64,000 nucleotides of DNA from Plicaturopsis crispa FD-325 SS-3. Taxonomy: Eukaryota > Basidiomycota > Agaricomycetes > Amylocorticiales > Amylocorticiaceae. Position 1 is the first letter of the stretch. Every line of letters starts with the position of its first letter. The notes beneath the pieces are model-generated. The model searched no databases. It was not told the DNA's origin and saw only the letters and a program-made list of their open reading frames with translations. The DNA is taken from contig KN832567.1 in assembly GCA_000827205.1 (NCBI GenBank), positions 661,660 through 725,659 on the forward strand, written 5' to 3'. The position numbers were made by a program, and so were the translations under genes. This document shows, piece after piece, positions 40,099-50,148 of this stretch.

Positions 40099-41187
40099 AT
40101 GCCCGTGATCACTTCCCACTGGCAGCAACTCCGTATCGATATTCCTGCCTTCGAAGAGCGTGGCGTTTTCGAGGCCCGAACCCTTTTCATGAGGAAAGGA
40201 CATCTGCCCACAAAGTCGCGGTCTAAGCGACGTGCCACTGCCCGCGGTCTCGCAAAACAAGGCATCTTCGAGGAGGTCCTGTCGATCGCCACAGTGCAGT
40301 CGCTCGTTTCCAATACAGACCACTCAATCGTATATCGTGCCACACTGGACAACAACACAGTCATTCTCAAATGCTCTGTGCCCAACGAGTTCCGTATACG
40401 CGACAACAGCTCTTACGTGGATCTCGAAGCCGAGGCGCAAGCCTACCAGAATAAACTAGGATCACTCCGTGGTATTGTTGTTCCAGAGTTCTATGGGTTC
40501 TACACGCAAGAAGTAAAAGGCGAGAAACCGATCGGTTGCCTTGTGTTGGAGGACTTTGGCGACTGCGTCGAGACATTCTTTTACGAGCTTTCTTTCGATG
40601 ACAGGTAGGTTTGCTTATTCGCCGCTCAAAGCTATCCGCACCCTAACGCTTTTGTGCGCAGGGTCCAGATCGCCCACCTTTTAGCTACATTGCACCGTGC
40701 TAATTCCAGGCTAGACAACTTTTCAGAGCAAAATGTCGTTTGTCGTGGTGGCCGGTATCGACTAATCAATTTCCATGACCTGAAATCGCACACCTGCAAG
40801 TGTACGGGACACGTTTACGCAGGTGAACTTCAGCCAGAGGTGGACGAGCTCGGCTGCCTTGATCTTTTCATGGACCTCGAAGAGTTAGACATATGGTCTA
40901 ATGGTGGGTCCTCCTGAGGAACCTCATAAACACTTGCTCACTGCTTTGTTTCAGACATCGGCCCCCATGTCGTGATTGCCGGTGGCAATCATTCCATCGA
41001 AGAATACCCGTCGCAGGAGGATATCGACTTTTTCTTCCCGGCAGACGAGTACAACGAGGCCGATCTCAGTGCCAACCTCCCTACTATACTGACCTGGCTG
41101 CAAGGGTTCAAATCTTTCACTGGCAGCCGGGAAGAGTATAAGGCCAACATGCCTCATTTAAATATCATTTTCGGGGAAAAATTCTAG
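40099..41187 (+). CDS. Protein-kinase-like protein, copy B (catalytic residues lost)
   Basis: Paralogue of the genes at 25513-26610 and 43775-44860, with the same three-exon layout. It keeps LRIDIPAF, PTKSRSKRR, SIVYRATL, VILKCSV (the VAIK-type lysine) and hinge GCLVLEDFG. The catalytic-loop segment is LDNFSEQN where copies A and C have PDDFAEQN, so the aligned aspartate is asparagine. The DFG-position segment is INFHDL instead of IDFHGL, so the metal-binding aspartate is also asparagine. Both changes sit in intact frames with good splice sites. It is therefore most simply a pseudokinase rather than a pseudogene. The third exon (YPSQEDIDFFFPADEYN to IIFGEKF) is well conserved. Function unknown. 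Confidence 0.8.
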
Positions 41188-41776
41188 GCTAGTCTCGAAG
41201 GTATACTAGTGTGCCGTTCCACCGTGCGATATACACGATACTAACAATGCCCCTTATCATCACAGTATGCTATATTGTTGCATCCTAACGTAGCGCCTTT
41301 TCTGCTTTGCGCGCGATTCCAACTCTTGTATTCTGCCTTCACACCATGTCCGCCATCGTCTTTGTACTCCAATACTCACTGTCCTGTTATACAAGTTTCG
41401 CTCTTTCAATGATATACCTTGAATTGTTCTCTCTCGACAATCTCAGTACGTGCATGTTTACTGAGCCGGCATTGAGTCCCCTGACGCCGCCGGATCGCGC
41501 TCAAAGCCTCAAATCGAGCTGTACGGACACTCCTGCCACGCCGCTGTCCACACCCAGGTCACCGGTCTGCACGCTCACTGAGTCTCTATCTACGCATGTC
41601 CTCATTTCACTGACTGTGACCCACAATTCTTATCATGCACATGGGAGGAAGACGTATGAAAACAGAAAGTCATAAGTATAATCATACATGCATGAATTAA
41701 CGTGGCATAAATTCGTTGAAGTCCCTGTGCCCTTCCCCGTCGCAGACACGGGTCTCTCGGGCAGTGAGCATCTTGG
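41188..41776. other. Convergent intergenic region, no supported gene
   Basis: These 589 bp hold a 122-codon plus-strand frame at 41307-41675 with a hydrophobic start and a Thr/Ser/Pro-rich end. It has no recognisable domain and I do not call it. The region is bounded by the 3' ends of copy B and the orphan gene. Confidence 0.45.
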
Positions 41777-43087
41777 CTAAGCCTTCTTCGTCGCGCGCAT
41801 GCGCTGACCAACCGAAATTGATGTATCAGCGCTGTCGTCGTCATCGTCAGCAATCTCGGGCTTCTGGCGCTTCCGAGACCGTTTCGTGGTGGACGGTCCA
41901 CTGGCAGCTGGAGCTTGAACCGCAGACGTGTTAGGGGTCGGCAATTTCACCTCCCCAGTGTCGGCGTAATACTGTGCCATCCTGGAGTAAAAATGACTGC
42001 ATCAGCCTTAATGTTCGTGCAATGGGTCGGATTCCCTAGTGGACCAACTAACGTACTTGATACATGCCCCGAATGCTTTGTATCCGGACCGAGGTGTAGA
42101 CTCGTGTACACGGTTGACACATTCCATGTTGATCGTCTGTGGCACCTGGAAGATAGATTCCGGGAGTACCCCGGAAGCCTGAGCCAGCCATGCAAATACA
42201 TGTCCAAGCGACAACTCATGCCACTGATAGGCCGGAGACATAAAAAGTATGTTCTTGCCGTCAACCTGCTGCCAATAGAAGAATATTGTAGCATCATATG
42301 ACGACAGGACGCTGTAGTGGACGCGGTGTCTGACCATTTGAGAGAAGACCTAAAATAAAAGATGGTGAGCATGCAAATATGTGATTATGATTGAGAGGCA
42401 ACTTACCTGGGTCAGTATTCGCGTGGACTTGTCTACACCCTTCAAGGATGTTGGCCACACAAACGGTATGGCGAAAGGAGTTGAGTCGTCGTAGCCATGA
42501 AGGGCATGGATGTCGCTAAATGTGGTGTAAGGCATGGCGTTCCCTGTCTTGTTCTCCCAGGATAAACAGAAGTCAATGAGATTATGCATGCCCTCGTATT
42601 TGGCCGCAGAGTATATACCATCAGGAACAGGGTATCCCCTTATGCTCTCTGATGATGCTGCCCACGGGAAGGCCTTGCCAGGGTCCTCTCCAACATCAAG
42701 CGGCATGCCAAGGGACGCACGAATGGCAGAGAGTGCTGCGCGCAGAAATACATTGAGGAACCATGCCACCGTATCGGTCTCACTGTTGACAGTAGGCGGC
42801 ATGAGATGCTGGGTAGCGTGGGGATCGACTGTGCCGAGCCACTTGGCGTCGTCGGGACTGGTAGGGTCAACTGCGACGTGATCGGCCCAGGCCAACGCGG
42901 TGTCGAGAAGTTGATCAACCAGCTCCGGGTGGTTGACAATGCCGTGTAGTTTCTGTGTCTGGTCGAAGGCGATCTCGTGTGCGGACACATTACGAGTGGA
43001 TTTGGTCGTTTTGGGTGATCGCGGAGAAGGACGATAACGAGGTGTCCGTCTAAGATATTGGGACAGCGTCTCTGGTGTGCCGGGCAT
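41777..43087 (-). CDS. Unrecognised agaricomycete protein with C-terminal basic signal
   Basis: Three exons give about 395 residues. Exon 1 runs from the start at 43087 to an intron near 42360-42407; exon 2 ends near 42051; exon 3 starts near 41981. The N-terminus is basic (YLRRTPRYRPSPRSPK). The middle is helical (LVDQLLDTALAWADHVAV, FLNVFLRAALSAIRASLG) and then beta-rich (VHYSVLSSYDATIFFYWQQV, NILFMSPAY). The C-terminus has a nuclear-signal-like KRSRKRQK followed by an acidic run. The strand pattern faintly recalls the N-terminal part of fungal FunK1-type proteins, but I cannot confirm this and give no function. It lies tail to tail with kinase-like copy B and head to head with copy C. Confidence 0.7.
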
Positions 43088-43774
43088 CGTAGGTGGATTC
43101 AGTTATAAGGTGATGGTGCGTTCACGGCGTTTGACGAGGGTGCAGTTTGAATGATCGCACTCGCTTGTCGTTGCCTCACTAAATAAGTCTTGAAAAACAA
43201 TTGGACACTGTAAGCGGCGCAGGAATACAAGGAAAGACAAAAGCATGAGAGCATGCCTTTGTTATTGTCAAATATGTGCTAGAGCGTACACCGTTGCAAA
43301 CGGGAAAAGTGCGGGCGCCCACTGTTCCACCCTGATCATCAAGACGCCTAGAAAAACCTTGAGCGGTGTACTATGCCCGCATGCGAAAAAAAAACGGCTG
43401 AATAATGTACCCATGGCACATCGGCCCCTGGCAAAATCGTTCGAAGGGCAACTTGACATAGCAAAGTGAGGTTAGCGTCCACCAGTTACGCGTATCAAAG
43501 CACGGAGACACTTTGAGGACACGACAATACAAAAGAAAAACAAGACAAAAAGAACAAGGTGAAGGCCAGTAGAGGAAATTCACTGGTCGCGACATCATGT
43601 CATGTATCATAATCATGCACCTCCAAGCGCCTACAAATCACAGACTCCGCCGCGGAGTTCGGATTCTGAGCGCCACGATTTACCAAAGGTTCAAAGGTCC
43701 GACTTTCGTTACTCTCATCTCTCCAACTCTCATCTTCACTCTACTCGATCGCGCACTTCGTCTCATCTTGCATC
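43088..43774. promoter_or_regulatory. Divergent intergenic region, orphan gene / kinase-like copy C
   Basis: These 687 bp separate divergent start codons and contain only short frames. The plus-strand frame at 43602-44012 runs into copy C in another reading frame and is a shadow. Confidence 0.4.
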
Positions 43775-44860
43775 ATGTCTACTGCCGCTTCCCAACAGCT
43801 TCGTATCGAAATCCCTGCCTTCCCAGATTGGGGTATGCGTCAGGCCTCGATGCTTTCTCTCAAAAAGGGCGAACTATCCACAAAATCGCGGTCTAAGCGC
43901 CGTAGTTCCGCAATCGCCAAACGAGGCGTCTCCCAAGATGTCTTTTCCGTCGCCACTGTACAATCCGTCATATCCAGTACCGACCATTCCATCGTATACC
44001 GTGCCACTCTAGACAACAACACGGTCGTCATCAAATGCTCCGTCCCCAGTGCATTCCGTATACACGACCACGCATCTTTCAACGATCTCAAAGCTGAGGC
44101 GCGAGCCTATCAGAGCCAGCTTGTACGGCTTCATGGTACTGTTGTGCCATTATTCTATGGTTTCTTTCACGGCTCTTGCCACGTAGAAGACATAGGCGAC
44201 AAGCCAGTCGGCTGCATCGTGTTGGAAGACTGCGGCGAGTCTATCGAGACGTTCTTTCCCGAGCTCCCTCCCAAGGACAGGTACCTTCAAACACTTGTCA
44301 TACCTACAGACCCTTTGCTAACGCCTTTTCTTTTAGAGCAGAAATAGCAGGGCTTTTGGCTCAATTGCACCGCGCTCGATGCATGCCAGATGACTTTGCA
44401 GAGCAAAACGTCGTGTGCCGCGACGGTCAATATCGCTTGATCGATTTTCATGGTCTAAAATCGCACAACTGTAAGTGGTCGGGGAAACTGTATGCAGGCG
44501 AACTTGAACCGGAGGTGGATGAAATCGGATGCCTTGATCTCTACATGAGCTGCAAGGAATTATCGCTCTGGACTACTAGTGAGTTGCACATACATACGGG
44601 AAACTAGTGCTCATCGTTCTCATCCAGGTCGTGTCCGCGGTGTTAAAATTGCCGGTGTCTACTACTCCCCCGATCGACTCCCATCGCAAGAGGATATCGA
44701 TTTCTTCCTTCCAAAAGATGAATACAACCCGTCGGACCTTCGGATCAATCTTCGAACCATACTACCTTGGCTGGCAGGCTACCCTAAGTCTTCCCTCAGC
44801 CGGGAGAAGTATAAAGAGAGCTTGCCGCCTCTGAAGATTGTTCTTGGGAAAACCTCCTAG
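43775..44860 (+). CDS. Protein-kinase-like protein, copy C
   Basis: Paralogue closest to copy A: both share SVATxQSVxSxxDHSIVYRA, FRIHDHxSFNDLKAEA and VVPxFxGFFHG. Three exons are seen, with introns near 44281-44337 and 44580-44626. It retains the lysine in VVIKCSV, the catalytic-loop-like PDDFAEQN and IDFHGL. The C-terminal exon carries PSQEDIDFFLPKDEYN and ends VLGKTS. The basic STKSRSKRR near residue 35 is shared by all three copies and could be a nuclear signal. It probably arose from the same ancestor as A by duplication and inversion. Biochemical activity is unknown. Confidence 0.8.
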
Positions 44861-45517
44861 GTTTGAAGGTATTTCATGAATCTTGCTCGTATGCCATCAA
44901 ATTTTGACGCCTTACTCCATTCATAGTAGGATCGCACAACATCATGCTGCAGTCACATCCTGACCGCAAGTCGCTGTCTTTGCACCATCACACTTTCAAT
45001 CACGTTGTATACCCATGCGTCTCCAAAGGCCACACATTTCTTACTAGCCATCGCTTTCGTATCGCTCTCGTATGTTCTCCAGTGTGTTGTCCTTGTATCG
45101 TCCTGGCTCTCAGTACTGTCTAATATTGATCCTGCTGTATGATTTCTGTCACTGTGTGAACATCAGATGCCGCGCTTGAGCTGCAGTGTTGTTTGGCGAC
45201 ACCTTGTCAAACCAAACAAGCTCCTACGAGCGCGTCTCTCTTGAGTTTTCTTGTCGTCTTTCCCTCATCTCACCCGCAAATTTGGTCTCTAAGGTCCCAC
45301 TGCAGTCCGTCGAAATCAACACTAGTACTGCGATGTCATAGATCGTCTGTCCTTCACACCGTCAACGAGCTCGAGTCTGCGTGTCGCCGAATCATTGCAC
45401 ACTGGCAGTGCAATACCAAGTCGCGCTCAACGCAGTCTACCTCACTAGCGTGGCTCAAAATCTCTTGATTTTCACAGACTTAGCGCACTCCCAAAATACA
45501 TTCGACGCGTCGCCAAC
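44861..45517. promoter_or_regulatory. Upstream region of the alpha-amylase gene
   Basis: These 657 bp follow kinase-like copy C and precede the amylase. No gene is supported. Short frames at 45193-45468 and 45381-45593 have no domain and do not supply a signal peptide in frame with the amylase. Confidence 0.4.
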
Positions 45518-48500
45518 ATGTTACCGAATCTTAAGAACGCGACGCGTGCCCTGTATGGCATGTCTGGGTGCGTCGCCATTACTACAGTGCTAATTTTCAC
45601 ATACCGCGTCCGAGTTCTGACAAAGTTTTGCAGTCTCTCGAATATCATGGACATGATGAGACCCAATGCGGGCGACAGCATGGAGTATGATCTCACCTAC
45701 GCCCCGATTTCCCCGCGCGTCGAGACTGGGACCAAGACCGTGATCGTGCAGATGTTTCAATGGGACTGGTGCGCGTCCTTCGTATCTGTCGCCATGACTG
45801 AGCGCGAATATATGGCTCCTGACTTTGCTGCTATAGGGTAAGTCTCGCGCAGGAGTGTACCGACTTCCTTGGACCCGCTGGGTACGGTTTTGTACAGAGT
45901 GCGCGGATTCCCGTCTTTCCTGGTTCCTCTTTTGACCCTTTCATATCTTGTATCAGCGAGTCCCGCAAACGAACACATCACCGGCGTCCCGTGGTACACC
46001 GACTACCAGCCTGTCACGTATAATATCACATCTAAGCGCGGCACGCGCGAACAGTTCTCGGCCATGATCCAAACGTGCTCAGCTGCTGGTGTGGGGGTTA
46101 TCGCCGGTGCGTCCTGTTTGTGAACACATGAATCGAAATGGTCTCGGGCCTGACAACATATCGTATCTTCGCAGATGTAGTATGGAATCATATGCAGGCG
46201 GGCGGCTCTGCCGTCGGCGTTGGAGGTACTCAGGTTACGCGTTACAGTTACGCTGGAATATACAACACGACTGTATGTCTACGACCTTTTTGCCTTTTCG
46301 GTTTGCTGATACAAACGTCGCTGTCGACGCCGGCACGTAGAACTTCCATCATTGCGGACTTGGTAAGCGTTTACCGTCCACGCATGTATCACGTAGGCTG
46401 ATTCCGGCATTTAGAACCAAACGACCGCATCGTGAACTACAACAACCGTCTCGAAGTTCAGACCTGCGATCTTGTCGGTCTCCCGGAGTGCGTCCCTTCC
46501 TTGGTTCCAGCTGTCGAGCGCGAGGAATAACGCGTGACCGAACAAGTCTGGTAACGGGTGATACATACGTCCAAGGGCGCCTTGCGCAATACGGCGATGA
46601 TCTCGTTTCATTGGGCGTGCAAGGATTTAGACTCGACGCAGCTAAACGTATGTCTTCGCCACACATACGATCCTTTCAGGACCCTGACCCGGTACCTTGA
46701 ATACTAGATATCGCCACGACAGATCTTGCAAGCATACTTGCCATGATGAAGACAAAGCCATGCTACATCACTCAAGAGACCATATACGGAAGCGGGGAGC
46801 CGATCATTCCCTCGGAATATCTTCCAAACGGTCAGTGGTAGTGCGGGTGTGGCGAGATCGCGCTTGCATAATGAAACTGAGCGAACCGTACGGCCTCGCA
46901 CATAGGAGATGCACAGGAATTTAGGTATACAGCTTCGCTAAAATCGGCATTCGCGAACGGCGCAATCAACGGATTGCAGTATCTCGACAGCCAAGGTAAG
47001 TGGTTGTATTATACTTTTCCTCCTGTCCCATCTGAAATTCTGCTAGGTTGGGTGCCTGGTAAACAAGCGAACGTCTTCGTCGCGAATCATGATACTGAGC
47101 GGGTACGTCCTATTCACTAAGTAATGTCTACTTGCCTTACACGCGGTATCGTTCAAATAGAATGGCTGGTCGTTGAATTATAATTCGCCTAAAAACACGT
47201 ACATAACGGCGACCGTCTTCAGTCTCGCGCATCCATACGGCAATCCTACGGTGCTTTCTAGCTATTCCTTTTCCAAGATCGATGATCCGGCACCCAATAA
47301 TGGTGCGTTTTTATGATTCTCTTTCCACCGACTCGTCCTCAATGCCGCGTCTCCATCCTCACAAGGCGCTGGCACATGCGCGAGCACAGGAGGGTCAGGA
47401 GGATGGCTGTGCCAACATCGACTCCCGGCCGTAGCTGGCATGGTCGGATTCCGCAACACAGTGGGAGCCGGGTCCTTGAACAATTTCGTCTCTGGCACTT
47501 CTTCCCAAATTGCGTTTGGCCGTGGTTCCGCGGGCCATGTCGCGATCAACAACGGTGACAAGGACTGGAGCGTGACGCTTGCGACGGCGTTAGGGAATGG
47601 CGCATACTGCGATGTCGTCGGCGGTGCGCTTACAGTGGACGGGATGGGGTGTACTGGCTCTGCGTGCGTTTTTTCTTTGTGATGCGCGTGTAGATTTGGC
47701 GCACTAACTATAGAAATAGATTCATTGTCTATGCGGGGGCGGTGTCGTTCACTGTACCGGCTCGGAACGCTGTCGCGATCCACGTAGGGGCAATGTATGT
47801 TGCTCCTCCTCCCTCAAGCACCAGTAGTTCCACCACCTCTTCCTCGTCGTCGGCGTCCTCGTCGATGTCTTCCCCCAGTCCGTCGGGGTCTGTTTCTGTT
47901 ACCTTCTCGGTGCAGGCTACGACAGCACGTGGCGAGGTGAGCACAATCTCTCATGATATCATACAAGGCGTTGAACAATTACCTGTATAAACAGAGTCTC
48001 TATGTCGCTGGCAGTATCAAGCAATTGGGCACATGGACCCCTGCATCCGCGGTTAGTAGCATTTATTGCTCCCTCCCCGATGGGTGCTTAAATAATCACT
48101 TTTCTTTGTAGATTCTGCTTTCCTCGAGCGGGTCCTCCGTGTGGTCCGGAGCTGTGGCCATCCCGCCGTCGACCGCCTTCCAGTACAAGTTCCTCCGGAA
48201 AACGTCCACCGGCGCGGTAAAACACATCCCCTCCCTTGAGACTCACGTCGCACAGTGCTGACCTTTGGCGGGCTAGGTCACTTGGGAGACAGACCCGAAT
48301 AGATCTAATATCACGCCTGCATCTGGAAGCCAAAACTTATGTGGCATATTCAAGTAAGCTTCTCGTAGAATGTTTGGAATTTGCTCTAGGCGCTGATATG
48401 GCCTACCAAAGCGACCACAAGACGACAACCTGCGCAGTGTCCAATAGTGTCACCGTCGCGAGCGTCAGCAGCAGCTCGTCAACTGACATTAGTACTGTGG

Positions 48501-49086
48501 ATTCATCAACTAGCACTGCTGCCTCTTCTACTAGCACTACCTCTTCATCGAGTAGTGCTGTGTCTTCGTCGACTAACCCAGCATCTACGAGCTCGGCTGC
48601 AGTACCCTCAGGCTCTGTCGCGGTCAGCTTCGTCGTAAGTGCCAAGACTGCGCCTGGCGAGGTACGTGGCACTTTCCATATGGTTATGTATACCCGTAAT
48701 TTGAACGCGAAATCGTGCGACAGGGAATATACCTATCGGGAAGCATTCCGCAGCTAGGAAAGTGGTCAACGTCGTCGTTGGTACGTTTACCCTACTTTTC
48801 AATACTGCGATCTAGTGGGCTTAGCATGCTCTCCAAAGATAACGATGACAGCCGCCAGCTCCACAACCTGGGGCGTTACGGTTAATATACCGAAGTCAAC
48901 TACATTTCAATACAAATTCCTCCGCAAATCGACCTCAGGGACAGTGCGTGTTCTCCTTTATGCATGGTTCGATGGTATTCAGACTGACGGTCGACGGACG
49001 GATAGATTACATGGGAACCTGATCCCAATCGCTCTTACACGACGCCTGCCTCGGGCACGCCCGTCATTAATACTACTTTCAGATAA
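45518..49086 (+). CDS. GH13 alpha-amylase with two C-terminal CBM20 modules
   Basis: The spliced protein hydrolyses alpha-1,4 bonds of starch or glycogen. GH13 landmarks in order are TVIVQMFQWDWVSLAQECTD, EHITGVPWYTDYQPV, DVVWNHM (region I), GFRLDAAKHI (II, nucleophile Asp), CYITQETIYG (III, acid Glu) and FVANHDTER (IV). The HDTER and QMFxW forms resemble animal and actinobacterial amylases, not Aspergillus Taka-amylase (FVENHD-NPRF type). Two CBM20 domains follow, each after a Ser/Thr linker: SLYVAGSIKQLGTW then WETDPNRSNITPASG, and GIYLSGSIPQLGKW then WEPDPNRSYTTPASG. All junctions can be read in frame, about sixteen introns in all; the stop is TAA at 49084. No classic signal peptide is seen. 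The N-terminus depends on an optional intron at 45568-45633. Confidence 0.92.
45568..45633 (+). other. Candidate 66-nt in-frame intron near the amylase N-terminus
   Basis: The segment starts GTGCGT, contains the branch-like TGCTAAT at 45587, and ends TTTTGCAG. Its length is a multiple of three and it has no stop codon, so both spliced and retained forms stay in frame. Retention adds 22 residues including the hydrophobic CVAITTVLIFTY. Confidence 0.55.
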
Positions 49087-49308
49087 TCGCACCGCACAAG
49101 CACCGCAGCATACTGTATCGAATCATCGTCATCGCCAGGGATCATTGTATCGCATAGTCACGGACAAACTGTACTCTTCCTTTCATAGCATGTCGTGAAC
49201 CAATTGATAGTCTTCACGGCGGGGTTTCAGTTTTCAGTCTCAAGCACCAATTAATTATTAGGCTCCTCGTGATGCTCGTACAACTTTTCCGCTACCAAAT
49301 TATCTCAA

Positions 49309-50148
49309 TTAAACATTCCCGGGCGAGCCGTACGACTGGTTGGGTGCCGAGAACGAGTACCCGCCATATGTCGTCGCCATCTGCGGGGGAGGCGTAGGGT
49401 TGCCGATCACCATCCCCGCAGGCGGGCCCATGGGAAGCTTCGCAGCGTCCTCCTCCTCGAGCTGTCCTGCGTAGTTGGACACTATGAAGCCTCCGTCTAC
49501 AGAGGATGTATAGCATCAGCTATAAGTACACTGGGAAAATTGATCGGGAAACTACGCACAAAGTTCGATAAGCCAAATGAGAACAAGGACGCCCACGATA
49601 ACGCCGCGCAGGACAGCGAAACTGCCTTTGCAGACGTCTTTTTGGATCGTGGAGTCTGACCCGTTGATGCACTTCGCGATGTCTTCCTGGCCTGTCTCGT
49701 GGAACAGCGAGTACAAGAAGAAGGCACCGGTCCCGACGCTGAATCCGAAGTGGACCCAGAGCATGACGGAATACGCAGAAACGAGGCGTTGTCCCTTGAT
49801 GATCGTCCCGACCAGACTACGGGACAAAAGTCAGTTTATTCAGTTAAGATTTCGATTTCGACGCGACGCGTACCCAAAGAGCGAGAGCACTGCAAGCAGC
49901 GTGTAGAGCACGGCTTGTATGTACAGCGCGATCTTGTTTGTCATGGAAATGGCATCCGCTGCAGGAGTTCGGGATGTCAATTTCGTCACCAATCATTGTG
50001 TACAATGTCACGCACTGAGACCCATGACTTGTTTCCATGCTGCACCTGCAACGAGACCTCCACCAACGATACCCAGGATGCCCATGACGAAGACACCGAA
50101 CCGGACGGGGAGACAGCAGCAGAATCTGCGAGTGCGAACGTAACCCAT
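49309..50148 (-). CDS. Small four-helix membrane protein, basidiomycete type
   Basis: Four exons give about 210 residues. The N-terminus MGYVRTRRFCCCLPVRFGVF has a Cys cluster that could be palmitoylated. The first helix is VMGILGIVGGGLVAGAAW. Further helices follow in IALYIQAVLYTLLAVLSLFG, YSVMLWVHFGFSVGTGAFFL and VLRGVIVGVLVLIWLIEL. Between the last two is a loop with paired cysteines (IAKCINGSDSTIQKDVCKG), as in tetraspan proteins. The cytosolic tail is Pro/Gly/Tyr-rich and ends SYGSPGNV. The layout resembles a family common in mushroom fungi with no assigned function. The first intron is near 49962-50024. Confidence 0.8.

Noticed and set aside
41307-41675. 122-codon plus-strand frame with a hydrophobic start
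   Set aside because: The hydrophobic part is irregular with no cleavage site, the rest is low complexity, and it lies in the 3' region of kinase-like copy B.
48700-48840. Apparent frameshift in the second CBM20 of the amylase
   Set aside because: Using the acceptor CCAAAG at 48838 joins STSSL to ITMTAA in frame, at the same position as the intron in the first CBM20, so the gene is intact.
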